A DNA stretch of 64,000 nt, from positions 3,212 to 67,211 of the forward strand of contig DAIMZH010000014.1 in NCBI GenBank assembly GCA_036734105.1. The letters run 5' to 3'. A model generated the notes under the pieces. That model saw only the letters and a program-made list of their open reading frames with translations. It did no database searches and was not told the origin of the DNA. The translations under genes and the position numbers were made by a program. Shown here piece after piece: positions 26,512 through 34,500 of this stretch. Position 1 is the stretch's first letter. The number at the start of each line of letters is the position of its first letter. This stretch comes from Azoarcus_F sp036734105 (GTDB lineage: Bacteria; Pseudomonadota; Gammaproteobacteria; Burkholderiales; Rhodocyclaceae).

Positions 26512-27846
26512 ATGCACATCCATATTCTTGGTATCTGCGGCACCTTCATGGGTGGTATTGCCCTGATTGCCCGGGCGGCCGGGCATCGGGTAACCGGTTG
26601 TGACGCCAATGTCTATCCGCCAATGAGCACTCAGTTGGAGGCTCAGGGGGTTGAGCTGATTGATGGTTTCGATGCGGTGCAGGTAAAGCTTGCACCCGAC
26701 CTGTTTGTGGTGGGCAATTCCGTTTCTCGCGGAAACCCTTTGCTTGAGGAGATTCTGGATCTGGGCTTGCCCTATATGTCCGGGCCGCAGTGGTTGTCGG
26801 AGCAGGTGTTGAGCGGTCGTTGGGTGCTGGCAGTGGCTGGTACGCATGGCAAGACGACTACGACGTCCATGCTTGCCTGGATTCTGGAGCAAGCCGGCTT
26901 GCAGCCCGGCTTTCTGGTTGGCGGGGTGCCCGCCGATTTCGGGGTTTCGGCTCGGCTGACTGATTCGGCCTTCTTCGTCATCGAGGCTGATGAATACGAT
27001 ACTGCGTTTTGCGACAAGCGGTCCAAGTTTGTTCATTATCGCCCACGGACGGCGATTCTCAATAATCTGGAGTTCGATCATGCGGATATCTTCGCCGATC
27101 TGGCTGCAATCGAAACGCAATTTCATCACCTTGTCAGAACCATGCCGCGTTCTGGAAGAGTCATCGCCAACCGCCAGGCCGAGGCATTGGAGCGCGTGGT
27201 GTCACGAGGCTGCTGGTCCGAGCTGGAGTGGTTTGACGATGTCACTGGCTGGTCCTTGAGTGAGCATGCGGGAGCCGCTGAATGTGTGCTGGCGGGGGTG
27301 TCCTTGGGCGCCATGACCTTGAGCCTGCCCGGCCGCCACAACCAGTTGAATGGGCTGGCTGCAGTCGCCGCCGCGAGACATGTTGGCGTGCCGCCGCGGC
27401 TCGCTCTGGAGGCGCTGGCCAGCTTTCAGGGGGTCAAGCGGCGCATGGAAGTGCGAGGAGTCGTGAATGGCGTGACGGTCTACGATGATTTCGCACACCA
27501 CCCGACGGCGTTCTCGCTGACGATTGAAGGTTTGCGACGCAGTCAGCCACAGGGGCGCATTCTTGCCGTGCTGGAGCCCAGGTCGAACACCATGAAGTTG
27601 GGGGTGATGCGTGATCGACTGGCCGACAGCCTGTCAGGGGCCGATCACGTGTTTTGCCATGCCAGTCAGCTTGGCTGGAGCGCTGCCGAGGCACTGGCGC
27701 CGCTGGGGTCACGAGCAAGTGTATTCAATGACGTTGAGTCGTTGGTGAAGGTCGTCGCGGCAGATGCAAGATGTGGCGATCATGTGCTGGTGATGAGCAA
27801 CGGCGGTTTTTGCGGCGTGCACCAGAAGCTGCTCGACGCGCTTTGA
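26512..27846 (+). CDS. mpl: UDP-N-acetylmuramate:L-alanyl-gamma-D-glutamyl-meso-diaminopimelate ligase
   Basis: 444 aa from ATG 26512 (GGAGG 6 bases upstream). It joins recycled murein tripeptide to UDP-MurNAc, a cell-wall recycling step in the cytoplasm. It is a Mur ligase: N-terminal HILGICGTFMGGIALIARAAGH, P-loop AGTHGKTTTTSMLAW near residue 110, VYDDFAHHPTA, and a C-terminal MurC-like domain. The GICGTFMG start separates Mpl from MurC, which is also in this window at 43903. It is divergent from the NT-fold gene. Confidence 0.96.
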   Translation: MHIHILGICGTFMGGIALIARAAGHRVTGCDANVYPPMSTQLEAQGVELIDGFDAVQVKLAPDLFVVGNSVSRGNPLLEEILDLGLPYMSGPQWLSEQVLSGRWVLAVAGTHGKTTTTSMLAWILEQAGLQPGFLVGGVPADFGVSARLTDSAFFVIEADEYDTAFCDKRSKFVHYRPRTAILNNLEFDHADIFADLAAIETQFHHLVRTMPRSGRVIANRQAEALERVVSRGCWSELEWFDDVTGWSLSEHAGAAECVLAGVSLGAMTLSLPGRHNQLNGLAAVAAARHVGVPPRLALEALASFQGVKRRMEVRGVVNGVTVYDDFAHHPTAFSLTIEGLRRSQPQGRILAVLEPRSNTMKLGVMRDRLADSLSGADHVFCHASQLGWSAAEALAPLGSRASVFNDVESLVKVVAADARCGDHVLVMSNGGFCGVHQKLLDAL

Positions 27847-27883
27847 TCGGGGAGCCGGTCTGTCGGGTAGACCGGCTGACCGG

Positions 27884-28531
27884 TCAGTTGGCTGATTGCG
27901 TGCGTCTGTCGAGTCGGTTGGCTTCGTCTCTGCTCACATATTCGAAGGCGCGGACCACTTTTTGTACGCCTTGTGAGGTGCGGGCCACCTCTGTGGCAGC
28001 GTTGGCCTCTTCGCGGGTGACAATGCCCATGAGGAATACCACGCTGTTCTCGGTGACCACTTTTACATGGTTGGCGGCAAAGCCGGAGTCATCGAGAAAT
28101 CTAGCTTTGACGCGCGAGGTGATCACTGCGTCGTTGGCTCTTGAGCCAAGCGAACTTATACCGCCAATTGCCAGTTCGTTAATCAGTCCATTAACGTTTT
28201 CGATGCCAGCGGCAATTCTGCCTGCCTCGGAGCGGCTGGTTTCGTTCGGTACTTCGCCAGTCAGCAACACGTTACGGTTATAGGATGTGACGCTGATGTT
28301 GACGCTGTCGCCAAAACGCTGCCTGAGTGCGTTGCGGGTCTTCCATTCGATGGCTTCATCTTCGACAAAGGCGCCGGAGGTGCGTCGGTCGGAAATCATT
28401 GCGGCACCAGCAAAGGCACCGCCAGCGGCAACCGGAAAGCAGCCTTGCAGGACAGGCAACGTGATGACGGCAAGCCCGCCAAGCAGAAGCTGTCGGCGGG
28501 TGAGTGGGAGGGAGGTTTTGGGGTTGTTCAT
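27884..28531 (-). CDS. dolP: BON-domain outer membrane lipoprotein
   Basis: 215 aa. A twin-arginine-like start (RRQLLLGGLAVITLPVLQGC) ends in the lipobox LQGC. Two BON domains follow (~60-125 and ~130-200), with the pattern VLLTGEVPNETSRSEAG and VVFLMGIVTREEANAATEVA. DolP (YraP) binds anionic lipids and supports outer-membrane integrity and BAM function. Its ATG overlaps the stop of the upstream SIS gene. The order rsmI/yraN/SIS/dolP matches the E. coli yraM-yraP region without yraM. Confidence 0.92.
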   Translation of the reverse strand: MNNPKTSLPLTRRQLLLGGLAVITLPVLQGCFPVAAGGAFAGAAMISDRRTSGAFVEDEAIEWKTRNALRQRFGDSVNISVTSYNRNVLLTGEVPNETSRSEAGRIAAGIENVNGLINELAIGGISSLGSRANDAVITSRVKARFLDDSGFAANHVKVVTENSVVFLMGIVTREEANAATEVARTSQGVQKVVRAFEYVSRDEANRLDRRTQSAN

Positions 28532-29121
28532 TCTTCAACTCCGAGCAAAAGGCAATCTATGCCGTCACAAAGGCAGTGCAGTACCAGGAGGTGAACCTCC
28601 TGAATGCGCGCAGTGCGGTCGGCTGGCACGCAAAGATGGATGTCTCCGTCGCGTAACTGGTGGGCAATCCCGCCGCCGTTCTTGCCGGTCAGCGCCACGA
28701 TACGCATGTCACGTTCGTGTGCAACATCAATCGCCTTCATGACGTTGGGCGAGTTGCCACTGGTCGAGATCGCCAGCAACACATCACCTGCTTGCCCCAA
28801 CGCGGCCACCTGCTTGGAGAACACCTGGGTGTAGTCGTAATCGTTGGCGATCGAGGTGAGGGTGGATGAGTCGGTGGTGAGCGCAATGGCGGCCAGCGGG
28901 GGGCGTTCCATTTCAAAGCGGTTGACCAGTTCGGCAGCGAAGTGCTGCGCATCGGCGGCCGATCCGCCGTTTCCACAGGCCAGGATCTTGCCGTTGGCCA
29001 GCAGGCTGGTGGTCATGGTTTCGATAGCGCCAGCAATGGGCGCAGCGAGCAGTTCGAGTGCGTCCTGCTTGACTCGGACGCTTTCTTCGAACTGGTTGCA
29101 GATTCGTTGGATGAGATCCAT
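28528..29121 (-). CDS. SIS-domain phosphoheptose isomerase / DiaA-like protein
   Basis: 197 aa from ATG 29121. It has the SIS sugar-phosphate fold: ILACGNGGSAADAQHFAAELV near residue 47, and LLAISTSGNSPNV near 115, then a C-terminal QEVHLLVLHCLCD. GmhA converts sedoheptulose 7-phosphate for LPS core; DiaA, its close relative, binds DnaA. The neighbours yraN and dolP favour DiaA by position, while the AAELVNRFEMERPPL segment also fits GmhA. Both readings are possible. Confidence 0.88.
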   Translation of the reverse strand: MDLIQRICNQFEESVRVKQDALELLAAPIAGAIETMTTSLLANGKILACGNGGSAADAQHFAAELVNRFEMERPPLAAIALTTDSSTLTSIANDYDYTQVFSKQVAALGQAGDVLLAISTSGNSPNVMKAIDVAHERDMRIVALTGKNGGGIAHQLRDGDIHLCVPADRTARIQEVHLLVLHCLCDGIDCLLLGVEE

Positions 29122-29229
29122 TGTTTTGTGTGTTGTTTGGGGTGACTTGAGTCTAGCATGCTCGCAGGAGCGGCGATTGTCCGCTTTCATTTTGTGACTT
29201 TCCGGGGAGCTGCCATGCACTGAAGTGGC

Positions 29230-29607
29230 TCAGCTTGCGTCGAAGGCTGCGGGTATCCAATCGATGGCATCGTCGGCCAACTGACTGAGCGTGATGACAT
29301 CGAAGCGGCATGGCCGCGCGGCATGCTGGTTGCCGGGGCCGCAAAGCCACCAGCGAGCGGCGCGCGTGATGCGCTCGCGCTTGCCATACGTGATACTGTC
29401 TGCCGCACTACCAAAACGACTATTACGGCGCAGACGCACTTCCACGAACACCAATGTGCTCTGGTGTATGCAGATCAAGTCTATTTCTCCGCCCTTGCAA
29501 CGGAAATTGCGGGCTATGGTGTGGCAGCCATGGCGGGCGAGATAGGCTTCGGCTAGTCTTTCCGCGGTGTCGCCGCTCAGTTGCGCATTGGTTCGGGGGC
29601 GTTCCAC
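29230..29607 (-). CDS. yraN: UPF0102 (YraN) endonuclease-like family protein
   Basis: 125 aa from GTG 29607, chosen because the conserved part starts with LSGDTAERLAEAYLARHG. It has the nuclease-fold pattern ARNFRCKGGEIDLIC and VFVEVRLR, the E/D...D...ExK layout of Holliday-resolvase-like folds, here with R in place of the usual K. The function is not well defined in the family. The start is only a few bases from that of the divergent rsmI, so the two promoters must lie inside each other's coding region. Confidence 0.9.
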   Translation of the reverse strand: MERPRTNAQLSGDTAERLAEAYLARHGCHTIARNFRCKGGEIDLICIHQSTLVFVEVRLRRNSRFGSAADSITYGKRERITRAARWWLCGPGNQHAARPCRFDVITLSQLADDAIDWIPAAFDAS

Positions 29608-29644
29608 AATAATGGGTTCTTTGTTTGAGCTGGGTCTTGTTGTT

Positions 29645-30517
29645 ATGAAAACCGGAAAAACTGTCCTGGCTAACACGCCGTCATTATATGTGGTGGCGAC
29701 GCCGCTGGGAAACCTGAATGACATCGGAAGCAGGGCGCTTGAATTGCTCGCATCGGTTGACCTGGTGGCGGCTGAGGACACCCGGCACAGTCAGCGCTTG
29801 CTTGACGCCTTTGATATTCGCGTCCGCATGTTGCCGGCGCATGAACACAACGAGCAGTCGGCCGCCAGCACGATTCTGACGGTGCTTGGTGAAGGTGGTC
29901 ATGTAGCACTGATCAGTGATGCTGGCACGCCATGCATCTCCGACCCTGGTGCCCGGGTTGTTTCGCGGGTGCGTGCTGCAGGCTTTGCTGTGGTTCCGGT
30001 GCCCGGGCCGTGTGCCGCAGTGGCGGCGTTGTCGGTGTCCGGCTTTACCGAAACCGGATTTCATTTTGTCGGTTTTCTGCCTGCCCGATCCGCTGGTCGC
30101 CGAGCTTCTCTGGCTGAGTTCGTGTCGATTTCCGCGCCGCTCGTGGTTTATGAATCCCCTCATCGCGTGCTGGATTGTGTGGCCGACATGTTGCAGGTTT
30201 TCGGCGGTGCGCGCGAAGTGGTGATTGCCCGTGAGTTGACCAAGGTGTTCGAACAGGTGGTGCGCCTGCCCTTGTCAGAGGCGCAGGCGTGGTTCGAGGC
30301 GGACACCAACCGTGCGCGTGGCGAGTTTGTGCTGATCGTGGCTGCAGCGCCCCCGGTCGAGGGATTATCGCAGGAGGCCGAGCGCGTGCTCAAACTCCTG
30401 CTGGCTGAACTACCACTCAAGAGCGCAGTCAGGATGGCGGCGGAGATCAGCGGGGCACCCAGAAATGCGCTTTATGAGCGGGCTCTGGAGTGGGCTGAGA
30501 AAGCACGTAACGAATAG
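29645..30517 (+). CDS. rsmI: 16S rRNA (cytidine1402-2'-O)-methyltransferase
   Basis: 290 aa from ATG 29645; ATG 29612 is an alternative that would overlap the yraN start region. It 2'-O-methylates C1402 in the decoding centre of 16S rRNA. A tetrapyrrole-methylase fold: LYVVATPLGNLNDI at the start, AAEDTRHSQRLL, ISDAGTPCISDPG near residue 90, and VPGPCAAVAALSVSG. Length and motifs match E. coli RsmI (YraL). It is divergent from yraN. Confidence 0.97.
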   Translation: MKTGKTVLANTPSLYVVATPLGNLNDIGSRALELLASVDLVAAEDTRHSQRLLDAFDIRVRMLPAHEHNEQSAASTILTVLGEGGHVALISDAGTPCISDPGARVVSRVRAAGFAVVPVPGPCAAVAALSVSGFTETGFHFVGFLPARSAGRRASLAEFVSISAPLVVYESPHRVLDCVADMLQVFGGAREVVIARELTKVFEQVVRLPLSEAQAWFEADTNRARGEFVLIVAAAPPVEGLSQEAERVLKLLLAELPLKSAVRMAAEISGAPRNALYERALEWAEKARNE

Positions 30518-30606
30518 AATAAAGTGCGCATTGCTGGACTCCGTTTGCCGAATTTGCGGTCTTTCGAAACTATAATTGGAGTGTTACGACTTAAAGGCGT
30601 TGGCGC

Positions 30607-31647
30607 ATGCAATCCATTACCCTGATCAAACCCGATGACTGGCATCTGCATGTTCGTGATGGCGATGTACTGGATGTTGTGGTGCCGCATACCGCTCGGC
30701 GTTTCGGGCGTGCGATCATCATGCCCAATCTCCGGCCTCCGGTGACGACTGCAGAGCAAGCGATTGCTTATCGCCAGCGCATTCTGGCGGCTGTTCCGGA
30801 AGGCATGCAGTTTGACCCGTTGATGACGCTTTATCTCACTGACAACATGTCGCCGGATGAGATTGATCGTGCTGTCGAGTCCGGCGTGGTGTTCGCCGCC
30901 AAGCTCTATCCGGCGGGAGCGACCACCAACTCCGACGCAGGAGTGACCGCGATAGAGCGAATCCACCCTGTGCTCGAGCGCATGCAGGCGCGTGGTCTGG
31001 TGCTGTGTGTGCATGGCGAAGTCACTCACGGTGATGTGGATGTGTTTGATCGTGAGCAGGTGTTCATTGAGCAGGTGCTGGCGCCGCTGGTCAAACGTTT
31101 CCCGGCGCTGCGCGTGGTGTTTGAGCACATCACCACTTCGGCTGCTGCCGATTTCGTCAGGGACAGTGGTCCCGGGGTGGCGGCAACCATCACGGCACAC
31201 CACTTGTTGTTGAATCGTAACGCCATTTTTGCTGGCGGAATTCGTCCGCATCACTATTGCCTGCCGGTGCTGAAGCGTGAATCTCACCGCAAGGCGCTGG
31301 TGGCTGCGGCAACCTCGTCGTCATCCAAGTTCTTTCTGGGCACGGATTCTGCGCCGCATTCACGCGGTGCCAAGGAGTCCTCTTGCGGCTGTGCAGGTTG
31401 CTATACCGCCCATGCAGGCATTGAGCTGTATGCCGAAGTTTTCGAGGCGGCTGGTGCGCTTGATCGGCTGGAGGCTTTTGCCAGCCTGAACGGCCCGGCC
31501 TTTTATGGGCTGCAGCCCAATCGTGAACGGATTACCTTGCTGCGTGATGCCTGGACCGTGCCGTCCTTCTTCGACTATCTGCCGGATGACCCTCTGGTGC
31601 CCTTGCGCGCCGGTGAGATGATTGGTTGGCGCCTGGACGGCGAATGA
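30607..31647 (+). CDS. pyrC: dihydroorotase, class II
   Basis: 346 aa, standard length. It closes carbamoyl-aspartate to dihydroorotate in pyrimidine synthesis. The metal site is visible: DDWHLHVRDG with the HxH near residue 12, FAAKLYPAGATTNSDAG with the lysine that is carbamylated near residue 98, then CVHGEV and FEHITT. It ends by overlapping the start of a small lipoprotein gene. Confidence 0.98.
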   Translation: MQSITLIKPDDWHLHVRDGDVLDVVVPHTARRFGRAIIMPNLRPPVTTAEQAIAYRQRILAAVPEGMQFDPLMTLYLTDNMSPDEIDRAVESGVVFAAKLYPAGATTNSDAGVTAIERIHPVLERMQARGLVLCVHGEVTHGDVDVFDREQVFIEQVLAPLVKRFPALRVVFEHITTSAAADFVRDSGPGVAATITAHHLLLNRNAIFAGGIRPHHYCLPVLKRESHRKALVAAATSSSSKFFLGTDSAPHSRGAKESSCGCAGCYTAHAGIELYAEVFEAAGALDRLEAFASLNGPAFYGLQPNRERITLLRDAWTVPSFFDYLPDDPLVPLRAGEMIGWRLDGE

Positions 31648-32066
31648 TGAAAGCGCGCCACTTACGTCCTCTCGGGCTTGCTGCGCTGGTTAGCCTGGTT
31701 TTGGTCGGCTGCGAGAACAGTGCCAGTTCCTACATGATAGACACCAACCAGCATGCACTCATTCTGATTCGCGAGCAGCCGCATTTCTGGAACAACAGGG
31801 TCGATCAGTCCATCATCGTATCGAGGCTGCCACACTGCCAGCGCAAGGTGCGCATTCATCCCGACGTATCACCAATGCGGGATATGCAGGTTTTTGCCGT
31901 CGGTGACTTGTTATGGGCGCTGCAGCAAGGCGATCGCTGGTATCTGGCGGGAACCGAAAACTGCCTGGTTCAGGACTGGGTGAAACCGGCCGATGTCGAT
32001 CTGGGGGAAGCCGTTGGTGTGTTTCATGGCAAGGATGGCGCTGCTGTGTTTGAACGCGGAACCTGA
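31644..32066 (+). CDS. small lipoprotein of unknown function
   Basis: About 140 aa. The start ATG at 31644 (or the next codon) overlaps the pyrC stop. The signal peptide ends in a lipobox LVGC, so it is probably an outer- or inner-membrane lipoprotein. The mature part (~115 aa) is rich in Trp, His and Asp, with no domain I recognise. It lies between pyrC and rnpB, and may be co-transcribed with pyrC. It is not a nuclease or enzyme by any motif I can see. Confidence 0.82.
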   Translation: MMKARHLRPLGLAALVSLVLVGCENSASSYMIDTNQHALILIREQPHFWNNRVDQSIIVSRLPHCQRKVRIHPDVSPMRDMQVFAVGDLLWALQQGDRWYLAGTENCLVQDWVKPADVDLGEAVGVFHGKDGAAVFERGT

Positions 32067-32135
32067 CTGGGCCGATCTTTCAAAGTGTGGCGTAGCCCGA
32101 GCATGGTCTGGCTGGGCTGCAGCCGTGGAACCGGT

Positions 32136-32141
32136 TACAAT
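32136..32141 (+). promoter_or_regulatory. predicted -10 element of rnpB
   Basis: TACAAT at 32136-32141 lies 5 bases before the first base of the RNase P RNA, which suits a start of transcription at or next to the mature 5' end. No clear -35 was seen. Confidence 0.4.
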
Positions 32142-32146
32142 ATAAC

Positions 32147-32525
32147 GGGAAGTTCGCCAGGCAGTCGCTGCATGTCTATTGATGTGTGGAGGAAAGTCCG
32201 GGCCCCGTAGAGCAGGATGCCGGCTAACGGCCGGGCGTCGCAAGGCGACGGAAAGTGCAACAGAAAGCAAACCGCCGATGGTCACTCCGGTGACACAGGT
32301 AAGGGTGAAACGGTGAGGTAAGAGCTCACCGCGGGACTGGCAACAGGACCGGCATGGTAAACCCCATCCGGGGCAAGGCCAAATAGGGGAGCATTGGCGT
32401 GGCTCGCGTCGCTCCCGGGTAGGCTGCTAGAGCGCGTTGGCAACAACGCGCCCAGATGAATGATTGCCCCGTTAGAGCGTTTTCGCTCACACGCGACAGA
32501 ACCCGGCTTATCGGCGAACTTCCCC
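32147..32525 (+). ncRNA. rnpB: RNase P RNA, bacterial class A
   Basis: The ends pair: GGGAAGTTCGCC at 32147 with GGCGAACTTCCC near 32512-32523. Conserved core parts are seen in order: GTGGAGGAAAGTCCGGGC (CR I), ACAGAAAGCAAACCGCC (CR II), GGTAAGGGTGAAACGGTG, and the 3' part AGATGAATGATTGCCC and ACAGAACCCGGCTTATCGGC. The length of about 379 nt fits class A. It is the catalytic RNA that trims tRNA 5' ends. It lies upstream of mraZ. Confidence 0.97.
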
Positions 32526-32758
32526 CTTCTTTTGTCAGCCAGCTTCTCCTGGAAGCTGGCTGATGGCGCGTCATGAGCGTCTGGCGCTCAGTCACCGCCA
32601 CTTTCCCCCACTTTGGTCGCTTGCAGCCATTGCTGCGCTTGCCTCCGGCTTGCGCGGCTTGCTCTATTGCGACATGTCTTGATATTACAAGCGTTTGCCA
32701 GTCATTCCTGATGTTCCTTAAGTCATTGTGTCGCAACGAAAAAGCTATGTTTTGTCGC
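32526..32758. other. gap between rnpB and the dcw promoter, one hairpin
   Basis: A 10-bp stem (CAGCCAGCTT with AAGCTGGCTG) at about 32536-32562 follows rnpB and may end its transcript, though there is no T run after it. The rest holds no gene that I can support. On the minus strand, AGTGG occurs twice 10 bp apart near 32600-32615, like the MraZ repeats, but this could be chance. Confidence 0.45.
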
Positions 32759-32787
32759 TTGACCATGTTCGCTCTTTGCTCTAGAGT
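32759..32787 (+). promoter_or_regulatory. predicted sigma-70 promoter of the dcw cluster
   Basis: TTGACC at 32759-32764 and TAGAGT at 32782-32787 are spaced by 17 bp. Transcription would begin near 32794, inside the row of MraZ-type repeats, which suits repression by MraZ. Confidence 0.6.
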
Positions 32788-32820
32788 GGAGTTAAGTGAA
32801 GAAAAGTGGGTGGCAGTGTC
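32786..32820 (+). promoter_or_regulatory. MraZ operator: four repeats at exact 10-bp spacing
   Basis: GTGGA at 32786, GTGAA at 32796, GTGGG at 32806 and GTGTC at 32816 recur every 10 bp, one helical turn. MraZ is known to bind direct TGGGN repeats with this spacing ahead of its own gene. The last two are less or more close to consensus (GTGGG exact, GTGTC weak). Confidence 0.75.
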
Positions 32821-32858
32821 ATTTTGATGCGTCGCCGTGGATGATCAGGGGGAGGTCA

Positions 32859-33302
32859 ATGTTCCAGGGGGCGATTGCGCTCAGTCTTGATGCCAAAGGG
32901 CGTATCGCGATCCCTACGCGGCATCGTGACGCGCTCGTGCCGAATGGCGCCCCACTGGTTATGACCGCGCATCCGCACCGCTGTGTGTTGGTGTATTCAC
33001 AGGCTGCCTGGGAGCCCATCAGCCAGAAGATTGCCGCCATGCCAGGGCTGGACAAACGGACCGCGATCATAAAGCGTCTGCTGGTCGGTCATGCTCAGAC
33101 CGAAGAACTGGACTCTGCGGGCCGGGTGCTGGTGGCGCCGGTATTGCGTCAATGGGCTGAGCTGGAAAAGCAGCTCTGGCTCGTCGGGCAGGGTTCGCAT
33201 CTTGAGTTGTGGTCGGATGCTGGCTGGCAGGCGCAGCAGTCCGAGATGCTTGAACTTTCTGTTGACGATTTGCCATCTGAATTCGAGAGCTTGGCCTTAT
33301 GA
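32859..33302 (+). CDS. mraZ: transcriptional regulator MraZ
   Basis: 147 aa from ATG 32859 with a strong GGAGG upstream; the frame extends further but into the operator. It has two AbrB-like halves: FQGAIALSLDAKGRIAIPTRHRD and TEELDSAGRVLVAPVLRQW, the two DXXGR motifs of the family. MraZ forms a ring and represses the dcw cluster. The four-repeat operator directly upstream supports this. Its stop overlaps rsmH by 4 bp. Confidence 0.97.
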   Translation: MFQGAIALSLDAKGRIAIPTRHRDALVPNGAPLVMTAHPHRCVLVYSQAAWEPISQKIAAMPGLDKRTAIIKRLLVGHAQTEELDSAGRVLVAPVLRQWAELEKQLWLVGQGSHLELWSDAGWQAQQSEMLELSVDDLPSEFESLAL

Positions 33303-34234
33303 GCGGGGCTGAACACACCAGTGTCCTGCTTGCGGAGGCAGTGGAAGCGCTGGCCATAAAGCCGGAAGGTGTTTATGTCGACTGTACGTTTGGACGCGGT
33401 GGCCATAGCCGCGAGGTTCTCGCTGCGCTGGGTTGTGACGGTCGACTGATCGCCTTTGATCGAGACCCTCGCGCCATCGAGGCAGGTCAGGCTCTCAATG
33501 ATTCGCGGCTGACCCTGGTGCATGAGCCCTTCAGTGAATTTGCCCGTGTTCTGGATGAGCTCGGTGTGACCTCGGTCGATGGCGTGCTCATGGATCTGGG
33601 TGTGTCTTCCCCGCAGCTCGATGAGCCTGAGCGGGGTATGAGTTTTCGGTTCGATGCGCCACTGGATATGCGCATGGACACCACGCGTGGGCAAACCGCA
33701 GCGCAGTGGCTGGCAGAGGCGTCTGTCGCCAACATTACGGAGGTACTCAGGGAATATGGGGAAGAACGGTTTGCTCATGCGATTGCAAAGGCGATTGCAA
33801 TTGCTCGGACAGCAGGGCCTGTCCAAACCACTGGACAGCTTGCCGCTATCGTGGAAAAAGCGGTCCGTACGCGCGAGCCGGGGCAGCATCCGGCGACGCG
33901 GAGCTTTCAGGCTATACGGATTCTCGTCAATCAAGAGCTTGAGGAGTTGTCGCTGACCTTGCCTGCGGCACTCGATAGACTCGGTGTGGGTGGGCGACTG
34001 GTAGTGATCAGCTTCCATTCTCTGGAGGACCGCATTGTGAAGCGCTTCATGCGCGATCAGTCCAGACCACCGCAGTTGCCGTCGCGGCTCCCTCTGCGTG
34101 CGATTGATCTGCCCAAACCCCGCTTGCGTCTGGTGGCAAAGGCGCAAAAGCCCGGCGAAGCGGAGTTGCGTGCCAATCCACGCGCTCGTAGTGCGGTGAT
34201 GCGGGTGGCAGAGCGCCTGGAGGGGGTGGCATGA
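33299..34234 (+). CDS. rsmH: 16S rRNA (cytosine1402-N4)-methyltransferase
   Basis: 311 aa. It N4-methylates C1402 of 16S rRNA, the same base whose ribose RsmI (also in this window) methylates. It opens HTSVLLAEAVEAL and has VDCTFGRGGHSREVLA as the SAM site, MDLGVSSPQLDEPERGMSF, and ends in the conserved NPRARSAVMRVAER. Overlaps of 4 bp with mraZ and ftsL show tight coupling. Confidence 0.98.
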   Translation: MSGAEHTSVLLAEAVEALAIKPEGVYVDCTFGRGGHSREVLAALGCDGRLIAFDRDPRAIEAGQALNDSRLTLVHEPFSEFARVLDELGVTSVDGVLMDLGVSSPQLDEPERGMSFRFDAPLDMRMDTTRGQTAAQWLAEASVANITEVLREYGEERFAHAIAKAIAIARTAGPVQTTGQLAAIVEKAVRTREPGQHPATRSFQAIRILVNQELEELSLTLPAALDRLGVGGRLVVISFHSLEDRIVKRFMRDQSRPPQLPSRLPLRAIDLPKPRLRLVAKAQKPGEAELRANPRARSAVMRVAERLEGVA

Positions 34235-34500
34235 TTCGTATTGACGCCTTCCTGCTGTCGCTTGTTGTGGCTAGTGCCCTGGGCACGGTTGCCGCCCATC
34301 ATCAGGCGCGCAAGCTGCACGTCGAATACGAACGTGAGCTGGTCAGAGCGCATCAGCTTGAGGTTGAGCTTGGGAAGTTGCAGCTTGAGCAAAGCACCTG
34401 GGCGGCACATGCTCTGGTCGAGTCTTCTGCGCGCGAACGGCTTGGTCTGCGTTTACCTTCCGCTGCGCAGATTGTTGTTGTGAGGGACGTCGAGCGATGA
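34231..34500 (+). CDS. ftsL: cell division protein FtsL
   Basis: 89 aa. A short bitopic protein: an N-terminal membrane helix (AFLLSLVVASALGTVAAH) followed by a periplasmic coiled coil (HVEYERELVRAHQLEVELGKLQLEQ). FtsL pairs with FtsB and FtsQ to activate FtsW-FtsI at the septum. Sequence is weakly conserved in the family, so the call rests on length, topology and place between rsmH and ftsI, which it overlaps by 4 bp on both sides. Confidence 0.93.
   Translation: MIRIDAFLLSLVVASALGTVAAHHQARKLHVEYERELVRAHQLEVELGKLQLEQSTWAAHALVESSARERLGLRLPSAAQIVVVRDVER

Noticed and set aside
25825..27129. 434-codon frame extending the NT-fold gene into mpl
   Set aside because: The upstream half is antisense to mpl; the conserved part begins near 26451.
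33149..34147. 332-codon minus-strand open frame opposite rsmH
   Set aside because: A shadow of rsmH; composition follows the complementary codons.
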